A stretch of DNA of 64,000 nt from Pleomorphomonas carboxyditropha (lineage in GTDB: Bacteria; Pseudomonadota; Alphaproteobacteria; Rhizobiales; Pleomorphomonadaceae): the NCBI RefSeq assembly GCF_002770725.1, contig NZ_NQVN01000001.1:620001-684000 (forward strand), given 5' to 3'. The notes under the pieces are model-generated. The model did not search any database, was not told the origin of the DNA, and was given only the letters and a program-made list of their open reading frames with translations. Made by a program: the position numbers and the translations under genes. This document shows positions 24,961-35,005 of this stretch, one piece after another. Each line of letters begins with the position of its first letter. Position 1 is the first letter of the stretch.

Positions 24961-25821
24961 ATGCCCTTGGTCGAAATCAGGTCCTGGCTGCCGCGACGGT
25001 TTCGCGGCGACGTGCCCGTCGTGCCGCTCGTCCGCCTTTCCGGGGCCATCGGCATGCCCGCCATGCTGGGGCGCGGATCGCTGTCGCTCTCCTCGATCGA
25101 CGGCACTCTCAAGAAGGCCTTTTCGCTGAGCGGGGCGAAGGCGGTGGCGCTCGCCATCAACTCGCCCGGCGGCTCGCCCGTCCAGTCCCACCTGATCTTT
25201 CGCCGTATCCGCCAGCTTGCCGAGGAGAAGAAGCTGCCGGTGATCGCCTATGTCGAGGACATCGCGGCGTCGGGCGGCTACATGCTGGCCTGCGCGGCCG
25301 ACGAGATCGTCGCCGACCGGTCGTCCATCCTGGGATCGATCGGCGTGGTCTCGGCGAGCTTCGGCCTCGACAAGGCCATTGCCCGCCTCGGCATCGACCG
25401 TCGCGTCTATACCGCCGGCACGCGCAAGGTGACGCTCGATCCCTTCCAGCCGGAAAACGGCGAGGACGTCGAGCATATCAAGACGCTGCAGCGCGACATC
25501 CACGCCTTCTTCATCGAGCTGGTGAAGGACAGGCGCGGTGCCCGGCTGATCGAAGGCGAGGAGCTGTTCTCGGGCCTTTATTGGGCGGGCGAGCGGTCGG
25601 TGGCGCTCGGCCTTGCCGACCGGATCGGCACCGCCCATGACGACCTTGCGGCCCGCTTCGGCGACAAGGTGGACATTCGCCTGTTCGAACCCGGCCGGAG
25701 CGGGTTCCTGCGCCGCCGCCTGTTCGGTGGCGTGGCGGGCGACGCCGCCGCCCTCGTCGATTTCGACGATGTTCTCGCGGCGGTCGAACGGCGCAGCCTG
25801 TTTTCGCGCTACGGCTTGTGA
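24961..25821 (+). CDS. S49 family serine peptidase (SppA/SohB-like)
   Basis: A 286-residue peptidase. The catalytic pair is Ser104 in VEDIAASGGYMLA and, by family position, Lys156 in TAGTRKVTLDPF; NSPGGSPVQS forms the oxyanion-hole strand. It is shorter than E. coli SppA (single catalytic domain) and begins with LRNN-free, weakly hydrophobic sequence, so the membrane anchor is not obvious. Family members degrade cleaved signal peptides or other membrane-bound peptides. The ATG at 24961 has an AAAGGAAC site. A small membrane protein gene follows 76 bases downstream. Confidence 0.9.
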   Translation: MPLVEIRSWLPRRFRGDVPVVPLVRLSGAIGMPAMLGRGSLSLSSIDGTLKKAFSLSGAKAVALAINSPGGSPVQSHLIFRRIRQLAEEKKLPVIAYVEDIAASGGYMLACAADEIVADRSSILGSIGVVSASFGLDKAIARLGIDRRVYTAGTRKVTLDPFQPENGEDVEHIKTLQRDIHAFFIELVKDRRGARLIEGEELFSGLYWAGERSVALGLADRIGTAHDDLAARFGDKVDIRLFEPGRSGFLRRRLFGGVAGDAAALVDFDDVLAAVERRSLFSRYGL

Positions 25822-25897
25822 ACCCTTCACAGGAATTTGCGCTTGCCAGAAAACCGAGACGGTGGTCTCATGGTTTTGCAGCAAAGGAGATTGGCCC

Positions 25898-26077
25898 ATG
25901 TCCCATCTGTTTGGATATGCTCTCGTCGGTGCCGGCGTCTATGTCGTCGTCCAGGTGCTGAAGCGCGAGATGACGCGCGTGGCCGAGCTCCTCCGCGAAG
26001 CCAACGCCGAACCGGTACGCATCGAGATCCGCATGGAGCGCGATCCGGTGACCGGCGTCTACCGCGACCGCCACTGA
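25898..26077 (+). CDS. Small hypothetical membrane protein (59 residues)
   Basis: A 59-residue protein with one N-terminal hydrophobic helix (about 3-20, LFGYALVGAGVYVVVQVL) and a charged cytoplasmic-like tail ending DPVTGVYRDRH. AAAGGAGA is well placed before the ATG at 25898, and a strong terminator follows 48 bases after the stop. It probably shares a transcript with the S49 peptidase. No family recognised. Confidence 0.65.
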   Translation: MSHLFGYALVGAGVYVVVQVLKREMTRVAELLREANAEPVRIEIRMERDPVTGVYRDRH

Positions 26078-26124
26078 GCGTCGCCGGTCCGTTTGGGCGG
26101 GACTTCCCGTCCGTCATCGAGCCG

Positions 26125-26154
26125 AAGGCCGAAGCGCATTGCTTCGGCCTTTTT
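26125..26154. terminator. Terminator after the S49 peptidase/small membrane protein unit
   Basis: An 11-bp stem (AAGGCCGAAGC / GCTTCGGCCTT) with a GCATT loop runs into TTTTT on the plus strand. A few A residues on the left give limited function for the convergent minus-strand gene at 26165. Confidence 0.85.
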
Positions 26155-26164
26155 CATGGATGCC

Positions 26165-26470
26165 TCACGACGGCGGCAGGTTGCGGAGGGCGCGGCAGTC
26201 GCGGGCGCGGATCTGCCGGGTGCCCTTCACCGGCCCCCTGTCCGAGCAGACCACCTTCCACGTCACCTGTCCGACGGCATTCCTTTCGTGCACCGTGCGG
26301 CAATAGCAAAGCTTGTCCGTCGACGCCGGGCCGGCATTCCTTTCCTGCTGCCGGCGATCCGGCTGGATGGGCTCGATGAACTGATGGCGTTTTTCGGCGG
26401 CAAGCGCCGGCGCGGCTACGATCAGCGTGGCGGCGAGCGTGAGCGTGAGGTGGAAAAGCCTGGAGGTCAT
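26165..26470 (-). CDS. Small secreted hypothetical protein
   Basis: A 101-residue protein with a clear signal peptide (MTSRLFHLTLTLAATLIVAA, cleavage near PALAA, residues 21-26). The mature part has four cysteines (LCYCRT, VVCSD, ARDCRAL) that could form two disulfides in the periplasm. AGGA precedes the ATG at 26470. I do not recognise the family. It is divergent from glyQ, with 181 bases between the starts. Confidence 0.65.
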   Translation of the reverse strand: MTSRLFHLTLTLAATLIVAAPALAAEKRHQFIEPIQPDRRQQERNAGPASTDKLCYCRTVHERNAVGQVTWKVVCSDRGPVKGTRQIRARDCRALRNLPPS

Positions 26471-26651
26471 GGTCCTGTCCTGTGCCGCGTCGGGGCCGAA
26501 TGCGGCTTCTCTTCTTGAACGCCGCCCGTCGGTTTTTCGGGCGGCGGTGGGCGCGGCTTTTTGCGGTTGACGGGGCGAGGGGGCGCACCTAATTTCGCGC
26601 CCGATCCCGCCCGGCGCCTGCCGGGGTTCCAGCCGTTTCAGGTAGCTCCCG

Positions 26652-27587
26652 ATGACCCAGTCCGCCGACGTCAACGATCCCCGCCGTTCCTTCCAGGGGC
26701 TGATCCTGACCCTGCAGCGCTTCTGGGCGGAGAAGGGCTGCGTCATCCTCCAGCCCTACGACATGGAAGTGGGCGCCGGCACCTTCCATCCGGCAACCAC
26801 GCTGCGCTCGCTGGGGCCGAAGCCCTGGAAGGCGGCCTACGTGCAGCCGTCGCGCCGGCCCAAGGATGGCCGCTACGGCGAGAACCCCAACCGCTTCCAG
26901 CACTACTACCAGTTCCAGGTAATCCTGAAGCCGTCGCCCGAGAACTTGCAGGACCTCTATCTCGAAAGCCTTCAGGCGATCGGCATCGACCTCAAGCTGC
27001 ACGACGTGCGCTTCGTCGAGGACGACTGGGAGAGCCCGACGCTCGGCGCCTGGGGGCTCGGCTGGGAGTGCTGGTGTGACGGCATGGAGGTGAGCCAGTT
27101 CACCTATTTCCAGCAGGTGGCCGGCATCGAATGCTCGCCCGTCTCAGGCGAGCTCACCTACGGCCTCGAACGCCTCGCCATGTATCTGCAGGGCGTCGAC
27201 AACGGCTACGAGCTCAACTTCAACGGCCGCGACGGCGAGGACAAGGTCACCTATGGCGACGTCTTCCACCAGGCCGAGGAGGAATACTCCCGCCATAATT
27301 TCGAATATGCCGATACCGACATGCTGATGCAGCACTTCAAGGACGCCGAGGCCGAGTGCAAGGCCTTGCTCGAAAAGGGCGCGGCGGCCGGTAACGACGG
27401 CATCAACAGGTGCGTGCTGCCGGCCTACGACCAGTGCATCAAGGCCAGCCACCGCTTCAACCTCCTGGACGCGCGCGGCGTCATCTCGGTGCAGGAGCGG
27501 CAGAGCTACATCCTGCGCGTCCGCGAGCTGGCCAAGGCCTGCGGCGAGGCGTGGCTGAAGACGGCCGGCGGCGGCGCGCTGGCGTGA
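26652..27587 (+). CDS. glyQ: Glycyl-tRNA synthetase alpha subunit
   Basis: A 311-residue GlyQ, the catalytic class II subunit of the alpha2beta2 bacterial glycyl-tRNA synthetase. Visible are [47 protein letters not shown] (motif 2 region), and [15 protein letters not shown] (motif 3). Length is normal. The partner glyS is usually close behind in proteobacteria, but the next genes here are a HAD phosphatase and an ATP12 chaperone, so the beta subunit must be encoded outside this window. Confidence 0.96.
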   Translation: MTQSADVNDPRRSFQGLILTLQRFWAEKGCVILQPYDMEVGAGTFHPATTLRSLGPKPWKAAYVQPSRRPKDGRYGENPNRFQHYYQFQVILKPSPENLQDLYLESLQAIGIDLKLHDVRFVEDDWESPTLGAWGLGWECWCDGMEVSQFTYFQQVAGIECSPVSGELTYGLERLAMYLQGVDNGYELNFNGRDGEDKVTYGDVFHQAEEEYSRHNFEYADTDMLMQHFKDAEAECKALLEKGAAAGNDGINRCVLPAYDQCIKASHRFNLLDARGVISVQERQSYILRVRELAKACGEAWLKTAGGGALA

Positions 27588-27606
27588 CGGCGGCGGGAAG
27601 CGACCG

Positions 27607-28284
27607 ATGACGGCGAAGCTCGTCCTGTTCGATTGCGACGGCACGCTGGTCGACAGCCAGCACATGATCGTCGCCACCATGACGGAAGCCTTCGTCAAGG
27701 TCGGCCATGCGCCGCCCGAGCCTGCCGGCGTGCTGTCGATCATCGGCTTGTCGCTGCCGGAGGCGATCGGCCGCCTCGACGCAAACCTCGACGCGGCGAC
27801 CGTCGGCCTCGTCGCCGAGGCCTACCGCGACACCTACCAGGCGATGAAATTCCGCCTTGCCGAGACGGCGCCGCTTTATCCCGGCGCGCTCGACGCGCTG
27901 AAGGCGCTGGCGGCGCGGGACGACGTGCTGCTCGGCGTCGTCACCGGCAAGTCGCGGCGCGGCCTCGACGCCATTCTCGAAACGCACGGGCTCACCGGCC
28001 TGTTCGCCGTGCTGCGTACCGCCGACGATGGGCCGTCGAAGCCGCATCCCTTCATGGTGGTCGACGCGGTGGCGGCGCTCGGCGGCGACGCGTCCGATAC
28101 GGTGGTGGTCGGCGACACCGGCTACGACATGCTGATGGCCCGGGCGGCCGGCGCCTTCGCGCTCGGCGTCACCTGGGGCTACAATGGCCGTGACGAGCTC
28201 GCGCAGGCCGGCGCGCAGGCGTTGGCGGACAGCTTTGCCGAGGTGCCGGCGCTGGCGATGGGGCTCCTCGACGGGAAGGAGTGA
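27607..28284 (+). CDS. HAD-IA family hydrolase (phosphoglycolate phosphatase-like)
   Basis: A 225-residue haloacid dehalogenase superfamily phosphatase. Motif I is LVLFDCDGTLVDS with nucleophile Asp9 and acid/base Asp11, motif II is GVVTGKSRRG, motif III is KPHPF and motif IV is VVVGDTGYDMLMA. The cap domain (about 20-85) is of the Gph/PgmB type. Related rhizobial genes next to ATP12 are annotated as HAD or Gph-like; the substrate is not known. It starts 19 bases after glyQ and ends 4 bases before the ATP12 gene. Confidence 0.88.
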   Translation: MTAKLVLFDCDGTLVDSQHMIVATMTEAFVKVGHAPPEPAGVLSIIGLSLPEAIGRLDANLDAATVGLVAEAYRDTYQAMKFRLAETAPLYPGALDALKALAARDDVLLGVVTGKSRRGLDAILETHGLTGLFAVLRTADDGPSKPHPFMVVDAVAALGGDASDTVVVGDTGYDMLMARAAGAFALGVTWGYNGRDELAQAGAQALADSFAEVPALAMGLLDGKE

Positions 28285-28288
28285 ACCG

Positions 28289-29059
28289 ATGGCCGATCTC
28301 TTCGAGGAACTCGCCGCCTCCTTCGATCCGGTGCTGGCGACCGAGCGGGCGCGCGCCAACGTGCAGCGCGTGCTGCCGAAGCGCTTCTACAAGGTGGTGT
28401 CGGTCGAGCCGGTCGACGGCCTGCATCGCGTGCTGCTCGACGGCAAGCCGGTGCGGACGCCGGGGCGCAACCAGCTCGCCGTCGCCTCGCTGCGGGCGGC
28501 CTGCGCCCTCGAGGCCGAGTGGGCCGGGCAGGGCGAATTCGTCGATCCCATGACCATGCCGCTGACCCGGCTGGTCAATTCGGCGATCGACGGCGTGTCC
28601 AGCGAGATCGAGGCGGTCAAGGATGCGGTCGCCGCCTATGCCGGCTCGGACCTCACCTGCTATCGCGCCGGCGAGCCGCCGCGCCTCGACGAGCGCCAGC
28701 GCGTCACCTGGGAACCGGTGCTCGACTGGGTGCGGGAGCGGTTCGGCACGCGTCCGGTGGCCACCATCGGCGTGATGGCGGTGGCCCAGCCGCCGCAGCT
28801 CCTGGCGGCGATCCGCGCCGCCCTGCCGGACGACGCCATCCGCCTTGCCGCCATCGAGCAGGTCACCTCGCTGACCGGCTCGGTGTTCCTGGCGCTGGCG
28901 CTCATGGAAAAGCGCCTGTTGCCCGACGACGTCTGGCTCGCCGCCCATGTCGACGAGGATTGGAACGCCGAGCTCTGGGGCGTCGACAGCGAGGCGCGGC
29001 TGCGCCGCGATTTCCGGCGGGCCGACTTCGACGCGGCGGCGTTGCTTCTGCTCGACTGA
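28289..29059 (+). CDS. ATP12-family F1-ATPase assembly chaperone
   Basis: A 256-residue homologue of mitochondrial Atp12, which binds the F1 alpha subunit before assembly. Characteristic segments are RFYKVVSVEP, HRVLLDGKPVRTPGRNQL, WAGQGEFVDPMTMPLTRLVNSAID, and LTCYRAGEPPRL. The start ATG at 28289 has a GAAGGAG site 4 bases after the HAD gene stop. This chaperone family is typical of alphaproteobacteria and supports the taxonomic call. Confidence 0.92.
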   Translation: MADLFEELAASFDPVLATERARANVQRVLPKRFYKVVSVEPVDGLHRVLLDGKPVRTPGRNQLAVASLRAACALEAEWAGQGEFVDPMTMPLTRLVNSAIDGVSSEIEAVKDAVAAYAGSDLTCYRAGEPPRLDERQRVTWEPVLDWVRERFGTRPVATIGVMAVAQPPQLLAAIRAALPDDAIRLAAIEQVTSLTGSVFLALALMEKRLLPDDVWLAAHVDEDWNAELWGVDSEARLRRDFRRADFDAAALLLLD

Positions 29060-29062
29060 AGC

Positions 29063-29611
29063 TCAGCGCCGGAAATCCTCCCGCTTCAGCCGGTAGAGCA
29101 CATGCGGCCTCAACGGATGATCCTCCGGCAGGAGCGGGTGCAGGAAATCGTCGGCCGGGTCGCGCGCCATGCCGAGGCTTGCCATCACCGCCCGCGAGGG
29201 CAGGTTGGCGACCGCCGTGAAGGCGACGATCTCGGCAAGCTCGAGCACGTCGAAGCCGTGGGCGACGGCGGCGCGTGCCGCCTCGCCGGCATAGCCCTGC
29301 CGCCAGAACGCCCTGGCGAGCCGCCAGCCGACCTCGACGGCCGGCGCGAAGGGGTAGGCGGGGTTCAGCACCTTCTGGATGCCGACCATGCCGATGAAGG
29401 CATCGTCCTCGCGCCGGCGCACCGCCGAGAAGCCGTAGCCGTGTTCGTCCCACATGCCGCGGAGCCGGCCGACCAGGGCGTCGCTTTCCTCGGCCGTCAT
29501 CGTCTTGGGGAAGTAGCGCATCACCTCCGGATCGGCGTTGAGCGCGGCGAACGGGGCAAGATCGCGCTCCGTCCAGGGAGCGAGCACAAGGCGTGGTGTG
29601 GCAAGGATCAC
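29063..29611 (-). CDS. GNAT family N-acetyltransferase (RimJ/RimL type)
   Basis: A 182-residue acetyltransferase of the RimJ/RimL-like group. It opens with ILATPRLVLAPWTERDLAPF and has VEVGWRLARAFWRQGYAGEAARAA, the acetyl-CoA pyrophosphate-binding loop. Substrate could be a protein N-terminus, an amino sugar or another amine. I chose the GTG at 29611 since AAGGAG is well placed; the frame stays open far upstream without conserved content. It converges on ATP12, with 3 bases between the stops. Confidence 0.86.
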   Translation of the reverse strand: MILATPRLVLAPWTERDLAPFAALNADPEVMRYFPKTMTAEESDALVGRLRGMWDEHGYGFSAVRRREDDAFIGMVGIQKVLNPAYPFAPAVEVGWRLARAFWRQGYAGEAARAAVAHGFDVLELAEIVAFTAVANLPSRAVMASLGMARDPADDFLHPLLPEDHPLRPHVLYRLKREDFRR

Positions 29612-29797
29612 GTTCGGCTCCTTTTCTCCGGCGGACAGGCTTGTGATAGAGCGTCGGCTTCCCAAAATAAACGCCATAGAAAGGTGGAAAGGCCGCCGCC
29701 CTTCGTGTACAACGCCGCGGACTCGGACCGCACAGGCGGTCGGTGTGCCCTTTGGCGCGTTCCCGGCCGGGATGCCCTTTGACAGTTTTGGGGTTAC

Positions 29798-30307
29798 ATG
29801 CAAACCGTTCTTCTCGTCATCCACCTGATGGTGGTCGCAGCCCTGGTGGGCGTCGTGCTTCTGCAGCGTTCCGAAGGCGGCGCGCTCGGTATCGGCGGCG
29901 GCGGTGGCTTCATGACCAGCCGCGGCACCGCCAACGTGCTGACCCGCACCACCGCCATCCTGGCGGCGCTGTTCTTCCTCACCTCCATCGGATTGTCGCT
30001 CCTGCCGCGCCTCACCGGCTCGCATGATTCCATCCTCGACAGGGTGCAGACGACGCCGACGGCGCCCGCCGCCGACCAGCCGATCGGCTCCGGCAAGGGC
30101 GGTGTCCTCGACCAGCTCAACCAGATGAGCAAGCCGGCGGCCCAGCCGGGCAATACGCCGGTCGCTCCCGCCGTGGAAGTGCCGGCGGCGCCGGCGACTC
30201 AGGCGCCGGCCACGGAAACGCCGGCCGCGCCGGCAACGGAAGCGCCCGCCACGCCGACGACCGATTCGGCTCCGGCGGCACCGGCCGCTCCGGCACCGAC
30301 GCCCTAA
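29798..30307 (+). CDS. secG: Preprotein translocase subunit SecG with long Ala/Pro tail
   Basis: A 169-residue SecG, the small accessory subunit of SecYEG in the inner membrane. Two helices (about 2-22 and 51-71) flank LLQRSEGGALGIGGGGGFMTSRGTAN, the conserved SecG loop. Residues 85-169 form a low-complexity tail rich in Ala, Pro and Thr (repeated PAAPAT-like units), which makes the protein about twice the usual length. A terminator follows and then pyrG, the usual gene order in Rhizobiales. Confidence 0.93.
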   Translation: MQTVLLVIHLMVVAALVGVVLLQRSEGGALGIGGGGGFMTSRGTANVLTRTTAILAALFFLTSIGLSLLPRLTGSHDSILDRVQTTPTAPAADQPIGSGKGGVLDQLNQMSKPAAQPGNTPVAPAVEVPAAPATQAPATETPAAPATEAPATPTTDSAPAAPAAPAPTP

Positions 30308-30340
30308 GGACGAACCCCGTCCGGCAGAAAGCGGATACAG

Positions 30341-30368
30341 ACGGTCGCGGGCTTCCGCGACCGTTTTC
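30341..30368 (+). terminator. Terminator or attenuator between secG and pyrG
   Basis: A perfect 10-bp stem (ACGGTCGCGG / CCGCGACCGT) with a GCTT loop is followed by TTTCTT. It lies 33 bases after secG and 136 before pyrG. Confidence 0.8.
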
Positions 30369-30504
30369 TTGAGACAGGACAATAGCTTGAAGCGACGAGT
30401 CGGCTGGAGGGCCAACGCCTTCCGGAACGGCCTTTTCGTTTTGTTTTGGATAAACCAGTCGGACCACTCCCCAACGGGTTCGCGAAAAGATAGGTTGAAG
30501 GCCC

Positions 30505-32133
<1,629 letters not shown>

Positions 32134-32157
32134 AGGCGGAATTGCTTTGAAAAGGGG

Positions 32158-32189
32158 AAGCCGGCGGCCGCAAGGCGCGCCGGCTTTTT
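32158..32189. terminator. Terminator after pyrG
   Basis: An 8-bp stem (AAGCCGGC / GCCGGCTT) with a GC-rich 13-base loop is followed by TTT. It lies between convergent pyrG and the TRAP binding-protein gene. Confidence 0.75.
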
Positions 32190-32198
32190 CATGCGGTT

Positions 32199-33185
32199 TC
32201 AGAGCGCGGTGAGAGCCCTGATCTTGTCCATGCCGCCGACCGTCGGCGCCAGCGCCGTCCAGACGCCCTCGGCGCCCTTCGTCCAGGCGTCGCGGTTTTC
32301 CGGAGCGATCGTCTGGCCGCCGGCCGCCTTCGCAGCCTCCATGGAGGTCGCTTCGTCGGCCTGCATCAGCGCGTCGAAGTGATTGGCCCCCTCGGCGATC
32401 GCCGCGGCGAACACCGTCTTCTCCTCGTCGTCGAGGCCGTTCCAGAATCCGGCCGACAGGTAGACGGCGCCGGTCGCCCAGATATGGGCGGTCTCGATGA
32501 GATAGGGCACCACCTCGTAGAGACGGAAGCCGGCGTAGGCGGACTTGGTGAGGTCCATCATGTCGACGACGCCGGTCTTCAGCGCATTGTAGGTCTCGGT
32601 GATCGGAATGGGCGTCGGCAGCGCGCCATAGGCCTTCCAGAGCTCGACGTGCAGCGGGCTCTGGATGACGCGGATGCGCTTTCCGGCGACGCCTTGCGGC
32701 GTGGTCACCGCCTCTTTGGCGAGCAGGTGGCGGGCGCCGTAATTGATGAAGCCAAGGGTGACGAAGCCCTGGTCGGTCAGCTTCGCCTTGAACTCGTCGC
32801 CGATCGGGCCGCTCGTCGCGCGGCGAACGTGGTCGCGATCGCGGAACACGAAGGGCAGGTCGAACAACTGCGTTTCCGGCACCCAGGCCGACAGCGCCGA
32901 CAGGGTGGAAAGGCTGGCCTGGATGGAATCGAGGCGGATGCCCTCGGCGACCTCCTTCTCGCCGCCGAGCGCCGCGTTGCCGACGATGCGGAAATCGAAG
33001 CGGCCGGGGAGCTTTGCTTCCACGAGGTCGCGCACCTTCAGCCAGATTTTCGTCTCCGGCTTGTCGTCGCCGAGCAGCGAGGCGACGGTCAGCGCCCGCG
33101 GCGCGGCGCGGGCCGGCCGGATGACGGCGGGAAGGGCGAGGGCGGAAAGGCCGGCGGCGAAGGCGCGGCGGGTCAGGACGGGCAC
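32199..33185 (-). CDS. TRAP transporter substrate-binding protein (DctP family), last gene of a TPP-riboswitch operon
   Basis: A 328-residue periplasmic binding protein with a Tat-like signal (LTRRAFAAGLSALALPAV, cleavage near ARAAP at 25-29). The DctP fold is seen in FDFRIVGNAALGGEKEVAEGI, LFDLPFVFRD, and GVAGKRIRVIQSPLHVELWKAYGALPTPI. Arg172 in RIRV corresponds to the arginine that usually grips a ligand carboxylate in this family. I chose the GTG at 33185 because GGAGGA lies just upstream; an ATG at 33212, overlapping the permease stop, is the alternative. Ligand unknown; the upstream riboswitch points to thiamine metabolism. Confidence 0.9.
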   Translation of the reverse strand: MPVLTRRAFAAGLSALALPAVIRPARAAPRALTVASLLGDDKPETKIWLKVRDLVEAKLPGRFDFRIVGNAALGGEKEVAEGIRLDSIQASLSTLSALSAWVPETQLFDLPFVFRDRDHVRRATSGPIGDEFKAKLTDQGFVTLGFINYGARHLLAKEAVTTPQGVAGKRIRVIQSPLHVELWKAYGALPTPIPITETYNALKTGVVDMMDLTKSAYAGFRLYEVVPYLIETAHIWATGAVYLSAGFWNGLDDEEKTVFAAAIAEGANHFDALMQADEATSMEAAKAAGGQTIAPENRDAWTKGAEGVWTALAPTVGGMDKIRALTAL

Positions 33186-33208
33186 GGGAGTTCCTCCGAA
33201 GTTCGGGT

Positions 33209-35005
33209 TCATGGAAGCGCCCAGAGGGCGGCGGCGAGCGCCATCAGCGAGGTGGCGGCGATGAGGACTAGGGTGAGCGGCAGCACGGCGCGGAACACGG
33301 CGCTGGCAGACAGGCCGGTGATGCCGGCGGCGACGAAGACCAGCACGCCGACCGGCGGCGTCAGGCCGCCGATCATCAGGTTGACGGTGAGGATGACGCC
33401 GAAGGCCACCGGATCGATGCCGGTGGCGACGACCGACGGCAGCAGGAGCGGCGCAAACAGCAGGATGCCGGGGCCGACGTCGAGCGGGCCGCCGACGGCG
33501 AGCAGAATCAGGTTGGCGGCGAGCATCACCGCCAGGGGATTGCCGCCGAATCCGGTCACCCAGCCGGCCAGCGCCTGCGGCAGGCCGTCGATGGCCAGCA
33601 GGAACACCAGCGGCGCCGACGAGGCGACGAGGAGGCCGATCGCCGCCGTCTCGCGTCCCGCCTGCAGGAAGGCGGCGAGGGTGGATGGGCGGCCGTCGGG
33701 CGCCATCAGCGCGGCGACGAGCGCGTAGACCGATGCGACGGCGGCCGCCTCGGTGGGCGTGGCGATGCCGAGGCGGATGCCCAAGAAGACCACCAGCGCC
33801 AGACCGAACACCGGGGCCGCCGCGACGAAGGCGGAGACGCGCTCGCGCCGGCCGGTGGCCGGCCGGCTGGATGTGCCGGCGGAAAAATGCAGCATGGCCG
33901 CCATGGCCGCCGCCAGGATGAGACCGGCGACGAGGCCGCCCTCGAACAGCGCGCCGACCGACAGATTGGTCGCCGAGGCCAGCAGCAGGAAGGCGATCGA
34001 CGGCGGGACGATATTGGGCAGCACCGCCGTCGCGGCGACGATCGCCGCCGCCTTTTCCGGCTTGACGCCGTCGGCGACGAGGGCCGGCGCCAGCACCTTG
34101 GCGCCGAAGGCTGCATCGGCGATCGACGAGCCGGAGACGCCGGAGAACATCAGGTTGGTGACGAGCGTCGCCTGGGCCATGCCGCCGCGCCGGTGGCCGA
34201 CCAGCGCCGAGGCGAGGCGGACGAGGCGGTGGGCAAGGCCGCCGGCATTCATCAGTATGCCGGCCAAAAGGAAGAATGGGATGGCGAGCAGCAGGAACTT
34301 GCCCATGCCCGATACCGTCTGCTGCACGATGGCCGCTTCCGGCAGGCGGGCGCCGAACGGCACCGCGACGGCGAGCCCGACGATCAGCGAATGGACGAAG
34401 GGCGCCCCGGCGGCAAGCGCAAGGCAGGCGGCGGCGCAGGCGACCAGGCTCGGCAGGTCGACCGGCAGCCACACCGGCAAATGCGGCAGGACGGCGAGGG
34501 CGACGCCGCCCAGGAGGACGGCGAGCGTGGAGAGCCGGGACCGGCCGCCGGAGAGGGAGCCGAGGACCAGGTGCACGGCTGCCAGCGCGCCGCCGATCAC
34601 CACCGGCCAGAAGCGCCAGCTTTCGGGAATGCCGAGCGTCGGGGAGGTGCCACCGATCAGCGTAGCGACCTTGCCGGCGCCGACCGTCAGCACGAGTGCG
34701 GCGGCGAGTGTGACGGCGTCGGATATGATGTCGGCAACGGCGCGTCCCTTCGGGCCGAGGCGGCGGGTCGCCACGTCGATGCGCATGGCGAGCGGTCCGC
34801 CGGCGCAGAGCGGCAACCCGAGGAAGACCAGCGCGGTATGCAGGAGGATGCCGAGGTCCTCGGTGGCGACGAAGCCGGTCGAGAAGACGTAGCGCGCCAG
34901 CGTGGCGCCGAACACCAGGACGAGCAGCACGGCGAGGATGGCCGCCAGCAGGCCGGCGAGCAGGCGGTCGATCGCGATGGTCAGCCGCGCGGCCATCCGG
35001 GTCAT
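33209..35005 (-). CDS. Fused TRAP transporter permease (DctQ-DctM)
   Basis: A 598-residue fusion. Residues 1-165 are the four-helix DctQ part (LARYVFSTGFVATEDLGILL), then extra helices join it to the DctM part (about 185-598), with FLLLAIPFFLLAGILMNAGG, NLMFSGVSGSSIADAAFGAK, PPSIAFLLLASATNLSVGALF and the closing GGLTPPVGVLVFVAAGITG. It is the H+/Na+-driven permease for the binding protein encoded downstream. Its start overlaps the NIPSNAP stop by 4 bases (ATGA), so translation is coupled. Confidence 0.92.
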   Translation of the reverse strand: MTRMAARLTIAIDRLLAGLLAAILAVLLVLVFGATLARYVFSTGFVATEDLGILLHTALVFLGLPLCAGGPLAMRIDVATRRLGPKGRAVADIISDAVTLAAALVLTVGAGKVATLIGGTSPTLGIPESWRFWPVVIGGALAAVHLVLGSLSGGRSRLSTLAVLLGGVALAVLPHLPVWLPVDLPSLVACAAACLALAAGAPFVHSLIVGLAVAVPFGARLPEAAIVQQTVSGMGKFLLLAIPFFLLAGILMNAGGLAHRLVRLASALVGHRRGGMAQATLVTNLMFSGVSGSSIADAAFGAKVLAPALVADGVKPEKAAAIVAATAVLPNIVPPSIAFLLLASATNLSVGALFEGGLVAGLILAAAMAAMLHFSAGTSSRPATGRRERVSAFVAAAPVFGLALVVFLGIRLGIATPTEAAAVASVYALVAALMAPDGRPSTLAAFLQAGRETAAIGLLVASSAPLVFLLAIDGLPQALAGWVTGFGGNPLAVMLAANLILLAVGGPLDVGPGILLFAPLLLPSVVATGIDPVAFGVILTVNLMIGGLTPPVGVLVFVAAGITGLSASAVFRAVLPLTLVLIAATSLMALAAALWALP

